This document shows, piece after piece, positions 17,401 through 28,400 of a DNA stretch of 57,876 nt. The translations under genes and the position numbers were made by a program. Below the pieces are notes generated by a model. The model was not told the DNA's origin. It saw nothing but the letters and a program-made list of their open reading frames with translations, and did not search any database. Source of the stretch: Polychytrium aggregatum (lineage: Eukaryota > Chytridiomycota > Chytridiomycetes > Polychytriales); the NCBI RefSeq assembly GCF_025602895.1, contig NW_026516400.1, positions 1-57,876 on the forward strand. The letters are read 5' to 3'. The number at the start of each line of letters is the position of its first letter. Within the stretch, counting starts at the first letter, position 1.

Positions 17401-20400
17401 CGATACGAACATCTTCCCCCTCTGACTCGTCATTATCGGACGATAAGCTTCTTCTTCCGGCCACCCTTGTCGTCATGAGTCTTTCTGGCCCGGTCTCCAT
17501 CTCCCTTTCTGTCTTTATTGATGATGGATGCACCGCTCTTGCCCTCATTGATCCTGCCTTTGCGGATCTCCATAAACTCTCTCTTATCCCTCTTTCTACT
17601 CCCTACTCCGTTTCCCTTGCTGATGGTTCTTCGGCCGGTTTCATTCGTTTCCAAACCGTTCCTGTGACGTTGACCATTGGTTCCCACACCGAGTCGATTT
17701 CTTTTCTTGTGACTCGACTCTCCACCACTCCCATCACTCTTGGTCTTCCCTGGATGCGCTTGCATAATCCAGTTGTCAATTGGAAGTCCCTCTCCCTTTC
17801 GTTCTCCGATCCCTCTTGCCTTGCTGATGGACACATCCTCGCGGATGTCTCTGCTTCCTCCTTGGACACTTCGTCCCCTTCCGGCTATTCGCCTCCCCCT
17901 TCGGGCACTTCGCCTTTGACTCCTCCCTCCGGTCCTTCCCTTACACCGGTTCCCTCCTTTGGCACTTCGCCTTCCCTTTCTTCCCGCCTTGACTCTGCTT
18001 CGCTTTCTGAAGAGCCAACGGCTTTATCTTCGCCCGACATTGAGCTCGTTAATGCGGCGAGTCTTCTCCGTCTTGCACGGGAAGACAAGCTCGACATTTT
18101 CGCTGCCCAAATGGATATCCGTCCTCCTTCGCCGGAGACGTATCCTACGGTGTCGATAAGGTCCGTGCTCACGACGAAGGTGTATGCCGAGTCTGGCACC
18201 CCTGTTGACTCTCGAGGTGTCCCGCTCAAATACAATGAGTTTGGCGACGTTTTCAGCCTCAAGTCTGACCCTCCTTCTTCCTTGCCTCCTCACCGTCCGT
18301 ATGACTTGTCTATTGAGTTTGTACGGACCGAGGATGGAAAGGAACCTCGTTTGCCAAAGCCGGGGAAAGTCTATCCTTTGTCCCCGGCCGAGGAATCTGC
18401 TCTTTCGGAGTATCTGACCAACGCCCTCGCACGTGGTTGGATCTCCAAATCCTCTTCTCCCGTTGGTGCTCCCTGCTTCTTCGTGAAGAAGCCCAATGGT
18501 GGTCTTCGCCTTTGCGTCGACTACCGGGGCCTCAATGCCATCACGAAGAAGAACCGCTACCCTCTTCCCCTCTTCCAGGATCTTCTGGATAAACTTTCTT
18601 CTGCCCGCGTCTTCTCACACCTTGACCTTCCTGATGCTTACCACTTGGTTCGTGTCAAGAAGGGCGATGAGTGGAAGACTGCTTTTGTTTGCAAATCTGG
18701 CTCTTACGAGTACAATGTTATCCCCTTTGGTCTTTCGAATGCCCCCGCTGCTTTTCAGTTTTTTATGAACGACATCTTCTCGGACCTCCTTGGTGTCTGT
18801 GTTGTCATTTATCTTGACGACATCCTGATCTTCTCAAAAGATCCCCTGGAGCATGAGGAGCATGTTAAGCTTGTTCTTTCTCGCCTTCGTGAACACTCTC
18901 TTAAGGTCAATCCGGCCAAGTGTTCTTTTGACCTTTCTGAAGTTGACTTTCTCGGCATGATCATTTCTGCCGATGGCATTAAAATGGACCCTGCCAAGGT
19001 CGAGGCCGTTTCCCTTTGGCCTGTTCCCTCTTCTGCTCGCGACATCCAAGTTTTTATTGGTTTCGCAAACTTTTACCGCCGCTTCGTCAAGGACTTTTCC
19101 GCACTTGCTCGTCCTTTGACTTCACTCACCACCAAATCCTCCACCTTCTCTTGGTCTCCCGAGGCCCAAGAGGCTTTTGATTCTCTTAAACGTTCATTCA
19201 CTTCCGCACCTATTCTTCGTTACTTTGATTTCTCCAAACCCGCTGTCATCGAGCCCGATGCTTCTGACTTTGCTCTGGGTGCCGTCCTTTCCCAGTTTGA
19301 CCCTGACGGCGCTCTTCACCCCGTTGCTTTTCACTCTCGGCAATTCCGTCCCGCCGAGGTGAATTATGACACCCACGACAAAGAGCTCCTTGCTATTGTC
19401 GATTCCTTTACTGCCTGGCGTCATTACTTGATGGCTGCCGACCCCGATCATCCCACTCTTGTTTTCTCTGATCACCAGAACCTCACCCGGTTCACTTCCG
19501 CTTCCCAACTTTCTCGCCGCCAGTTCCGGTGGGCCCAATTCCTTTCTGATTTTGCTTTTCGCATTTACCACCGCCCTGGTCGCCTCAACACCAAAGCCGA
19601 TGCTCTCAGTCGCCGTTCTGACTTTGAGATAAAGCCTGGTGACTCCCTCCACTCCACCAACTTCCTTCAGCTGTTCGAGTCTATTTCTCTCGACAGCATC
19701 ACCGTTATCGGCTCGAATCCCCGACTTTCTTTCCGAGATTCGAGCTGCCACCCTTTCTTGTTCCCTTCTTTCTGACTTCAACGCCAAACGTCTTGATGGC
19801 GATTACTCCTTCCGTGACGGTCTCCTTTACTTTAAAGACCTGATCGTTGTCCCTTCCCCCGAGCTCCAGCTCAAAGTGTTTGAGCAACGTCACTGCTCCG
19901 CTGCCGCTGGTCACTTTGGTCTTGCCAAGACCGTTGAGCTCATCTCCCGGGACTTTCACTGGCCCCGGCTTCGTAAGTCTGTGCGTCGCTTCATTGCTAA
20001 TTGTGAAGCGTGCCAGCGAGCCAAGCCGTCCCGTCACTCCCCTTATGGTTTACTTCACCCTCTCCCCGTTCCTTCCGAACGTTGGTGGGACCTGTCGATG
20101 GACTTCATCACGGATCTCCCACCTTCGAACGGCTTTGACTCCATCTTCGTGGTTAAGGACCGCCTGTCCAAACAAGCACACTTTGTGCCCACCACGAAGA
20201 CGGTTACAGGCGAGCAAACCGCCGAACTCTTCCTCTCCCACATCTTCCGCTTGCATGGTTGTCCCCGGTCTATTGTTTCGGACCGAGGAACTCAGTTTAC
20301 TTCGGCCTTCTGGAGGCGCTTCAATGAGCTTCTGAAGACGAAGATTTCCCTTTCTTCTGCCTTCCACCCCGAGACCGACGGTTCGACCGAGGTTCTCAAC

Positions 20401-21168
20401 CAGGTCATCGAGCAGTATTTGCGTATCCATTGCAATTACCTGCAAGACGACTGGACCCTTCACCTTCCCCTTGCCGAGTTCACTTACAACAACTCGGAAA
20501 ACACCTCCACTGGCATGACTCCCTTCTTTGCAGTCCATGGCCATCACCCCATTTTTGATCCCTCCATCATCCGTGATCCTTCTGTTGTGCCCTCTGCCGA
20601 AGAACGTGTCGACCGACTTCAGACCGTTCTCGAGGATCTCAAGGCCAACCTCCGGGTTGCCCAAGAGTCCTACACTTTGCAGGCCAACAAATCCCGTCTC
20701 CCCACTCCCGACATCTCCGTTGGCGACCTCGTTTTTCTTGATCGTCGCCACATCCGCACCCTTCGTCCCTCCAACAAGCTTGATCAGAAAAAGCTTGGCC
20801 CCTTTAAAGTTCTTCGCCGCATCAACCCCGTTGCCTTTGAACTTAAACTCCCTTCCACACTCAAAGTCCACCCCGTCTTTCATGTATCCCTCCTTGAACC
20901 CCGAACGAAGGACATTGTTCCCGAGTTCACCCAACCCGAACCTCCACCCATTCTTGTTGACTCCCAGGAAGAGTTTGAGGTCGAGACTGTTCTCGATTCT
21001 CGGCTCTTCCGTGGTCGCTTACAGTACTTGGTTCAGTGGAAGGGCTATTCCGAGACTGACCGGTCTTGGGAGCCCGCTGCCAATGTTTCCCACGCCACTG
21101 ATCTTGTTGCTGACTTCCACCTTCGCTATCCCTCAAAGCCGAAGGCGACGTCCGGAGTTCGTCGCTAA
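17352..21168 (+). pseudogene. pol: A4 pol polyprotein, one frameshift
   Basis: The order is as in A2: protease with VFIDDGC, RT with YLDD, RNase H, integrase with HHCC and D-D-E, C-terminal chromodomain. At 19719-19722 there are four C where the other copies have three. This shifts the frame between RNase H and integrase, and the upstream frame stops about 55 nt later. All downstream domains are open in the shifted frame to the stop at 21168. A single homopolymer difference could be real decay or a sequencing error. Confidence 0.92.
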
Positions 21169-21180
21169 GGAAGGGGATGA

Positions 21181-21971
21181 TGTTAGGGATAGCTCCTGCT
21201 TGTTCTCCACTTTGACTGCACACTTGGCTATTCTTTTGCCTTTCTGTTTGTTTGTGTGTAGCCTTGCAGTTCCCCTCCGATTTTCCGCCTTTTGCCTGTC
21301 TTTTCCGCTCCTTCCGCACTTCCGTTTTCCCGCGCTGCTCCGCTTCCTTTGTCTTCTTCGCACGCGCCGGTTTGTTTGTGCACGCGCCTTGCTGCGATTG
21401 GTTGCAATTCGGCTGCCGGTCATGTGTCCCCCCACCGGTGACTCATGACCTGCCTGACCGCCCCGATCTCTTGTTCATCTCGCATGCATTTGCCCCAACC
21501 TTATACTTGACCAATCCGCTTCTTGGACGTTGAGTCACATTGCTTCGCCTTTGCACGTTTCTCCTGCCAGGTGCTTCGCTTTTGCTTGCGCCTCTCTCGC
21601 TTTGGTTCTCTGCCTGTCTCGGTGGTCCTTCTCGGCCCTCGTTCGTGCATCGCCCCCTTCGCCCTGCTCGATCGCCCACTTTTCCCTCCCTTGGCCGCCC
21701 TTCGCTGCCAAGTCCGGACTTGTCTATAAATAGCCTGACCCCCGCGATGTGTAGTCGAACCTTAGCGTTCAAAATAGGACTAAATAAAGTGCCTTCTACT
21801 TTATTCTCTGAGTGTTCCTCACGTCTCATTTCGAGACTAGTCTTATCTTGAACGGATCTTTGCTTCCCTCGCTCCCTCTCCGAGTCCACTTCGGACTTTA
21901 CCCTTGCCTTCCCTGAGCTCACTTCGAGCTCACTTCTTCTTTTGCCGTTGAGTCCCCTTTGGACTCTAACA
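21181..21971 (+). repeat. A4 3' LTR (791 bp)
   Basis: It begins directly after the purine tract aaggaaggggatga, runs TGTTAG to CTAACA, and is followed by the gccac duplication. Confidence 0.94.
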
Positions 21972-21976
21972 GCCAC

Positions 21977-22046
21977 TGATCTTGTTGCTGATTTCCACCT
22001 TCGCTATCCCTCAAAGCCGAAGGCGACGCCCGGAGTTCGTCGCTAA
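21977..22046 (+). pseudogene. A3 pol C-terminal end
   Basis: This is the last piece of the A3 polyprotein (DLVADFHLRYPSKPKATPGVRR, then TAA at 22044-22046), resuming right of A4. It ends 12 nt before the A3 LTR. Confidence 0.88.
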
Positions 22047-22058
22047 GGAAGGGGATGA

Positions 22059-22848
22059 TGTTAGGGATAGCTCCTGCTTGTTCTCCACTTTGACTGCCCA
22101 CTTGGCTGTTCTTTTGCCTTTCTGTTTGTTTGTGTGTAGCTTTGCAGTTCCCCTCCGATTTTCCGCCTTTTGCCTGTCTTTTCCGCTCCTTCCGCACTTC
22201 CGTTTTCCCGCGCTGCTCCGCTTCCTTTGACTTCTTCGCACGCGCCGGTTTGTTTGTGCACGCGCCTTGCTGCGATTGGTTGCAATTCGGCTGCCGGTCA
22301 TGTGTCCCCCACCGGTGACTCATGACCTGCCTGACCGCCCCGATCTCTTGTTCATCTCGCATGCATTGGCCCCAACCTTATACTTGACCAATCCGCTTCT
22401 TGGACGTTGAGTCACATTGCTTCGCCTTTGCACGTTTCTCCTGCCAGGTGCTTCGCTTTTGCTTGCGCCTCTCTCGCTTTGGTTCTCTGCCCGTCTCGGT
22501 GGTCCTTCTCGGCCCTCGCTCGTGCATCGCCCCCTTCGCCCTGCTCGATCGCCCACTTTTCCCTCCCTTGGCCGCCCTGCGCTGCCAAGTCCGGACTTGT
22601 CTATAAATAGCCTGACCCCCGCGATGTGTAGTCGAACCTCAGCGTTCAAAATAGGACTAAATAAAGTGCCTTCTACTTTATTCTCTGAGTGTTCCTCACG
22701 TCTCATTTCGAGACTAGTCTTATCTTGAACGGATCTTTGCTTCCCTCGCTCCCTCTCCGAGTCCACTTCGGACTTTACCCTTGCCTTCCCTGAGCTCACT
22801 TCGAGCTCACTTCTTCTTTTGCCGTTGAGTCCCCTTTGGACTCTAACA
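22059..22848 (+). repeat. A3 3' LTR (790 bp)
   Basis: It runs TGTTAG to CTAACA. It shares diagnostic variants with the A5 LTR at 34918-35707 (ggccaatgcat and cgagcgaggg in the opposite orientation). It abuts D1 gag (ccacctcgct). Confidence 0.92.
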
Positions 22849-23522
22849 CCACCTCGCTGCGCACCACCGAGGATGAGTTCGAAGCACTGCGCCACACCGG
22901 CTCCGTCGAGCAGTTCAACTCTCGCTTCCGCGATCTCCTCCTCGAGCTGCCCCACTTCAGCAACAACCGCCAGAACCTGCAGCGCTACCTCACCAAGCTC
23001 AAGCACAGGGTGCGCATCGAAGTCGAATGGAAGCTTGACTTCAACACAGCCACCCTCGAAGATGCCATGGCCCTCGCCGAGCGATACGAGGCCATCATGG
23101 GTCAATCGCAACCCCTGATGCAACAGCCCGCTCGCACTCCGTTCCGTGACCAACCCTTCCGCGAGCTCCCGTTCCAGCGTCCTCCTCTCTTCCGCGCTCC
23201 GCCTGGCCAGCCGCAGTTCCGCCCCATGGTCCGTCCTCCTCGTCCCGCCTTCCAGCCAACCCAGCCTCCCGCACGTGACCCCAACGCCATGGACCTCGAC
23301 AACGTCGACATGCGCCCGATCAAGAAGCTCACCGACCGCGAGAAGGAGTATCTTCGCCGCAACGGAGGCTGCTTCCGCTGCCGCAAGTTCGGCCACATCG
23401 CCTCGCAGTGTCCCTTGAACCAGCCCCGCATCAACGCCATCGTCGAGACCGCCGACCAGGCCACCTTCTACGAAGATCAGGGAAACGACGAGGCGGCAAC
23501 CCCTGGATACTACGACCTCTGA
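22849..23522 (+). pseudogene. gag: D1 gag, 5'-truncated
   Basis: The fragment starts inside the capsid domain (TEDEFEALRHTGSVEQFNSRF) at the A3 boundary. It continues through a Pro/Arg/Phe-rich linker to a canonical CCHC knuckle (CFRCRKFGHIASQC) and ends with TGA at 23520-23522. A frame extending a few codons upstream belongs to the A3 LTR. The knuckle implies RNA packaging, but without its N-terminal half the protein is unlikely to assemble. Confidence 0.9.
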
Positions 23523-23543
23523 AGGACCCGGCGAGTTGCCGCC
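23480..23543 (+). promoter_or_regulatory. D1 gag-pol -1 frameshift signal
   Basis: Slippery heptamer GGGAAAC at 23480-23486 is read as caG GGA AAC in gag, followed by 5-nt spacer GACGA. A perfect 9-bp stem GGCGGCAAC (23492-23500) with GTTGCCGCC (23535-23543) follows. The 34-nt loop carries the gag stop (23520-23522) and could hold further structure. The -1 frame from 23486 is pol. Confidence 0.8.
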
Positions 23544-25128
23544 ATCCGACTCCGACCCCCGACGCTGAACTATTGACTCTCGCCACCGGACCTCACCTGA
23601 TCAACTCTCTCATCGACGAACCCCACCGCATTGCCGCCAACCACGGCAAGGGACTGCTTGTGATCGACGCCACCCTCAACGGCTCCCCGATCACCGTCCT
23701 CATCGACCCTGGTGCGACCAACTCGCACATCTCCGAGACCCTCGCCTCGACCCTCGACCTTCGAACCAAGACCACCGCCAACGCCGTCACGATGCCCAAC
23801 GGCAAGTCCTTCCCGTCCTCCGTCACCGATCCCGTCGACCTCACCATCCACGACTACCACGCCCGCATCAACCTCTTCACCGCGCCACTCACCTGGGACG
23901 TTATCCTCGGCAAGAACTGGCTCGACCAGACCAACCCCGAGATCGACTGGCCCTCCAACCGAATCAAGTTCTCGATCGACGGGAAGCACCACACTTGGAC
24001 GGCATCGCGACCCGACTCCGGAATGCCACTCACGACCCTCGAACTCCGATCCCAGTACCACATGTCGACCCAGCAGATCAACGCACTCGCTTCGACTCCC
24101 GGCGCCGTGTATGTTTGTACTCTGAGCAGTGACTTGAATACAGTTGCTGTTGAACCCTACGACCCCGTTGCCCAACTTGCCCGTGTCCTCGAACCACTGA
24201 CCCCCGAACACCGATCCATCATCGCAAAGTACCGCGATGCCTTCAACGAACTCAAGGAACTCCCGCCTCACCGACCCGGCATCGACATGAACATCCGACT
24301 CGACGACTCTGCCAAGCCAACTTGGTCGTCGCTCTACCAGATGTCGGCCGAAGAACTCGCTCGACTCAAAGACGAACTCGACCGATTGCTCCGAATCGGC
24401 CACATCCGCAAGTCCGTCTCGCCCTTCGGCGCACCGATCTTCTGGGTCAAGCAGGGCGACAAGTTCCGACTCGTCTTTGACTTCCGCGCCCTCAACAAGA
24501 TCACCGTCAAGGACCGCACCGCGCTGCCCAACATGCGCGAGATCATCGACCGCCTGTCCAAGTGCCGTGTCTTCTCCAAGCTCGACTTGCAACGCGGATT
24601 CCACCAGATCCGCATTGCCGACGCCGACACCCCCAAGACGGCCTTCAGGACCAAGTACGGCCACTTTGAGTGGCTTGTGATGCCCTTCGGCCTCGCCAAC
24701 AGTCCCTCCGTGTTCCAAGCCGCGATGAACGACATCTTCCGCGAGTTCATCGACGACTTTGTGTTCGTCTACATCGACGACATCCTGATCGCATCCGAGG
24801 ACGAGGACCAGCACATCCGCCACATCGAACTGGTCCTCGACAAGATCCACCGACACGGCTTCAAGATCCGACCCGAGAAGTGTTCGTTCTTCAACTCGAC
24901 CGTCACCTATCTCGGCTTCATCATCGGCGAAGGACGCATCCAAGTGCATCCCTCGCGCATCGACGCCATCAAGAACTACCCGCGACCAACGACCGAACAC
25001 GAACTCCGCAGCTTCCTCGGCTTGACCAACACCATCATGAGCTTTGTCCCTGGCTACGCTGCCCTCGCCGGTCCACTCTCGACTCTGATCACCACCCGCT
25101 CCGCCAACTCGACCAAGTCCGTCGTCTG
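23486..25128 (+). pseudogene. pol: D1 pol, first piece: protease and RT
   Basis: The frame encodes a retropepsin-like protease with IDPGATNSH in place of D-[ST]-G, followed by VILGKNWLDQTNPEIDW. RT follows (FWVKQGDKFRLVFDFRALNKI, QRGFHQIRIAD, MPFGLANSPSVFQ) with YIDD instead of YLDD, then the thumb (LGFIIGEGRIQVHPSR, LRSFLGLTN). It is cut by E after TKSVV. The uninterrupted sequence is seen in D2 (34687 onward). No other defect is visible. Confidence 0.9.
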
Positions 25129-25398
25129 TGTAACGGGGATGGGAACTGGGCTGGGACTGGACCTGGGCTGGGACTGAACTGGGATCGGGCTGGGACTGGT
25201 TTTACTGGCGTTGTCTGCCTGGAGTTTATTTGTTAAGCTCAAGGGCATCCTATTTATCGACCCTCCTCTCGCGGTCCGCAGGCGGTGAGCTGGTGCCTGC
25301 GGTCGGCGGGCGTGGCTGCGGAAGGTGCGGATGCCTGCGGACGAGGCTGCGGAGCGGAGTTGGCAGAGTCATCGGCGGCCTTGCTGCGCTCTGTCACA
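25129..25398 (-). repeat. E 3' LTR (270 bp)
   Basis: On the minus strand it starts TGTGACAGAG (25398) and ends CCGTTACA (25129), next to the gtctg duplication. The plus strand has many short G-runs (gctgggactgg iterations). Confidence 0.93.
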
Positions 25399-25415
25399 TC
25401 ACCCCTTCTTTAAAG

Positions 25416-28400
25416 TCACCTCTTAGCGGCCTTGTTGGTTCTCTGGCTCTCGTTGCTGCCTCGGGGTTTGTTCGGGTACTTCTTGTGGAACTGATGTACG
25501 ATTAGCGGTGCGCTTATGCAGTTTCGTTCAGGTTCCCATGAATCCTCTTCGTGGCCGTAACCTTTCCAGCGTACCAAGTACTCGATACCTTTGCCTCGCT
25601 TGCGTGAATCGAGTATCTCCTCGACCTCAAATTCCTCATGTCCTTCGACGTTGATTGGCGGAGGAGGTGGTGTATGTCGGCCTGGAATTTCGTTGTCAGT
25701 TACGGGTTCCAACAAGGACGTGTGGAATACTGGATGTATCTTGCTCATGCTCTTGGGGAGCTTAAGCTTGAATGCGACATCGTTGATTTTGGCTTCAATC
25801 TCGAAAGGCCCGAGTCGCTTCCAGTCAAGCTTATCGCATGGTCGTTGGGTCTTGATGTTCTTCCGAGAGAGCCAGACCTTGGAACCGATTGCAATTGTAA
25901 TGGCCTTGCGATGCTGATCAGCGTATTCCTTTTGTCGTGCTTGTGCCTTCTTGAGTTCGTGTTTCAATGTATCCAATTGCTGCTTCATGTTCTGAACTCG
26001 TTCCTCGGCGGCGGGGACAGTTGCTTGTGTTGACGTCTTGAAGTCGCAGATGGGGTGGAGCCCGTAATTGGCGTAAAACGGCGTCATCTTCGTGCTAGCA
26101 TGAATCGAGTTGTTGTATGCAAATTCGGCTAGTGGCAGGAGTTGCACCCAATCGTCTTGTTGATACCCACAGTAACATCGTAAGAACGTCTCGAGAACTG
26201 CGTTGATCCGTTCGGTCTGTCCATCGGATTCTGGATGATATGCGCTGGACAGGCTGATTGAAGTGTCCAAGAGTTCATGGAATCGCTTCCAGAATGTGGA
26301 CTTGAATTGTGGACCGCGGTCCGATATGATCGTCTTTGGAGTTCCGTGGAGCCGGAATATAGTGTCGACAAAGAGCTTTGCTGTTTGTTCTGCCGTTATC
26401 GTTGTGTGGCATGGTCGGAAGTGCGCCATCTTGGTTAGTCTGTCTACAAATACTGCAATGGCGTCAAAGCCTTCTGACTTGGGCAGCTCAACAATAAAGT
26501 CCATGGAGACGGACTCCCAGGGCCTGTCTGGAATGGGCAATGGTCTCAAGGTGCCGTATGGGAGGTGTCGTGTCGGCTTGGCGCGGCAACAGACCTCGCA
26601 CGACTTTATGTAGTTGCTGGTGATCTTGAAAAGTTTCGGGAACCAGTAGTTCCTTCCGATGAGCTCAATTGTTTTCTCCCTCCCAAAATGCCCGGCTGTC
26701 TTTGAGTCGTGTGCCTCTTTCAATATCTCGAGCTGGAGCTGCAGCGTGGGGACGTAGAGGAGGCCCTCGCGGTAGAGTAAACCTCTTTCGATATCGTACA
26801 CCCGGTACTGGGGCTTGTCCATCCCCGACATTACTTCCTGGGCATAGGAGTCATCCTTGAGGGCGGACTTAACTCTTTCTTCGAACGGTGTCAATGGAGT
26901 GTCTGCAATTGCTGCAATTCGAAACTGTTCGGGTTGGAGGAGTATTTGCCGCTGTTGGATCGAGGCTGGATCCTCAGGCGTGAGCTCGTGTTGGGGTTTT
27001 CTGGAAAGGGCGTCTGGTACGACCATATCTCGTCCTGGCTTGTAGACGATCTCAAAGTCAAATTCGGACAAGAACATTGCCCAACGTGCTTGTCTGCGGT
27101 TCAGTACACGGCTCGTTGAGAAGTAGGTTAAGTTCTTGTGATCGCTGTGGATGATGACCTTGTCCTTGGAGCCGGCTAAATACTGGCGCCATTCCTTGAG
27201 GGCCGAGACGATAGAAAGCAATTCCTTGTCATACACCTCATAGTTGATTTCAGGGGCCGTTAGCTTGCGTGACATGAAACATGTAGGGTGATGAACCCCG
27301 TCGGAATCGGTTTGGCAAAGTACCGCACCGATTGCGAAGTCACTGGCGTCCGTTTCAACAATGAAGGGTTTTTGCGGATCTGGATGTTGAAGAACCGGAG
27401 CGGAGGTGAAGGCCTGCTTGAGTTTGTCAAAGGCTTGATGGGCCACCTCGGTCCATTGAAACTGCTCCTGCTTGCCGGTCAGGGCATGGAGAGGCACGGT
27501 GATCTTACTGAAGTCGGATATGAATGTTCTGTAATAGTTGGCCAGGCCAAGGAACATCTGCAACTGTTTGACGGATCGGGGTGGCTCCCAATCGAGGACT
27601 GCCTGGACCTTTCGAGGGTCCATCTTCACTCCTTGTGTGCCGATTATGTGGCCAAGGAACTCGATCTCTTCGGCGCTGAATTGGCACTTTTCCAATTTAC
27701 AAAAGAGATTGTGGCTTCTCAGCTGCTCGAGGACAAGTCGCACATGGTGGTCATGCTCAGCTGGGTCTTCTGAAAAGACGAGGATGTCATCGAGATATAC
27801 TGCCACGCAGTGATCCAGATCCCTCATGACATGGTCCATGAACGATTGGAATGTTGCGGGTGCGCCTTGCAACCCGAAGGGCATGACTTTATACTCAAAC
27901 TGACCCAGAGGGCACGCAAAGCTTGTGAGCCACTCATGGCCTTCATGGATCCTGATGAGGTTATATGCGCCTCTTAGATCCAACTTGGTGAAGACACGGG
28001 CTCGTCGTACTTTGCGGAACATTTCCTTGATGTTCGGCAAGGGGTAGTGCTGCTTCTTGCAGAGCTTATTCAGCCGGCGATAATCAACGCACAACCTCAG
28101 TTCTCCTGACTTCTTCTTGACAAATAGAATCGGGGCCACGACGGGGGAGGTGCTGCGTTGGATGAAACCGCATTCGAGATTTTCCTTGATATAGTTACGT
28201 AGTGCGCTCATCTCGGTCTCTGTCAGTGGGTACGGCGTACCTCGTGCTGGTAACGTGTTTGGGTCAGCGAGCTCCAGTTTGTGATCCCATGACCGATGTG
28301 AGGGAAGTATCTTGGCTTGGGTTGGGCTGAACACGTCTTGGTACTCGCTGTACTTGTCTGGTAATACAATCGTTTCATGGGGGGTGGTGACATCCAAGGA

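Larger units (their letters stand above)
15567..21971 (+). mobile_element. A4: full-length family A element, pol frameshifted
   Basis: The LTRs at 15567-16357 and 21181-21971 differ at two positions I noticed (cactttaact versus cactttgact; cccgtgc versus cccgcgc). The duplication gccac lies at 15562-15566 and 21972-21976. The element is 6405 bp, inserted into A3 in the same orientation. Gag is intact and pol has one frameshift near 19720. It is very recent, but it is not coding-competent as written. Confidence 0.95.
15007..22848 (+). mobile_element. A3: family A 3' portion, host of A4 and of B-left
   Basis: A3 consists of 15007-15566 and 21972-22848, split by A4. Its left edge is the B-left insertion point in the integrase region. 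Its right edge is a 790-bp 3' LTR abutting family D gag at 22849. Without A4 and one TSD copy its internal part is 642 bp, exactly as in A9 (50589-51230), its inverted counterpart. The LTR, however, resembles the A5 LTR more than the A9 LTR beyond its first 100 bp or so. Confidence 0.88.
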
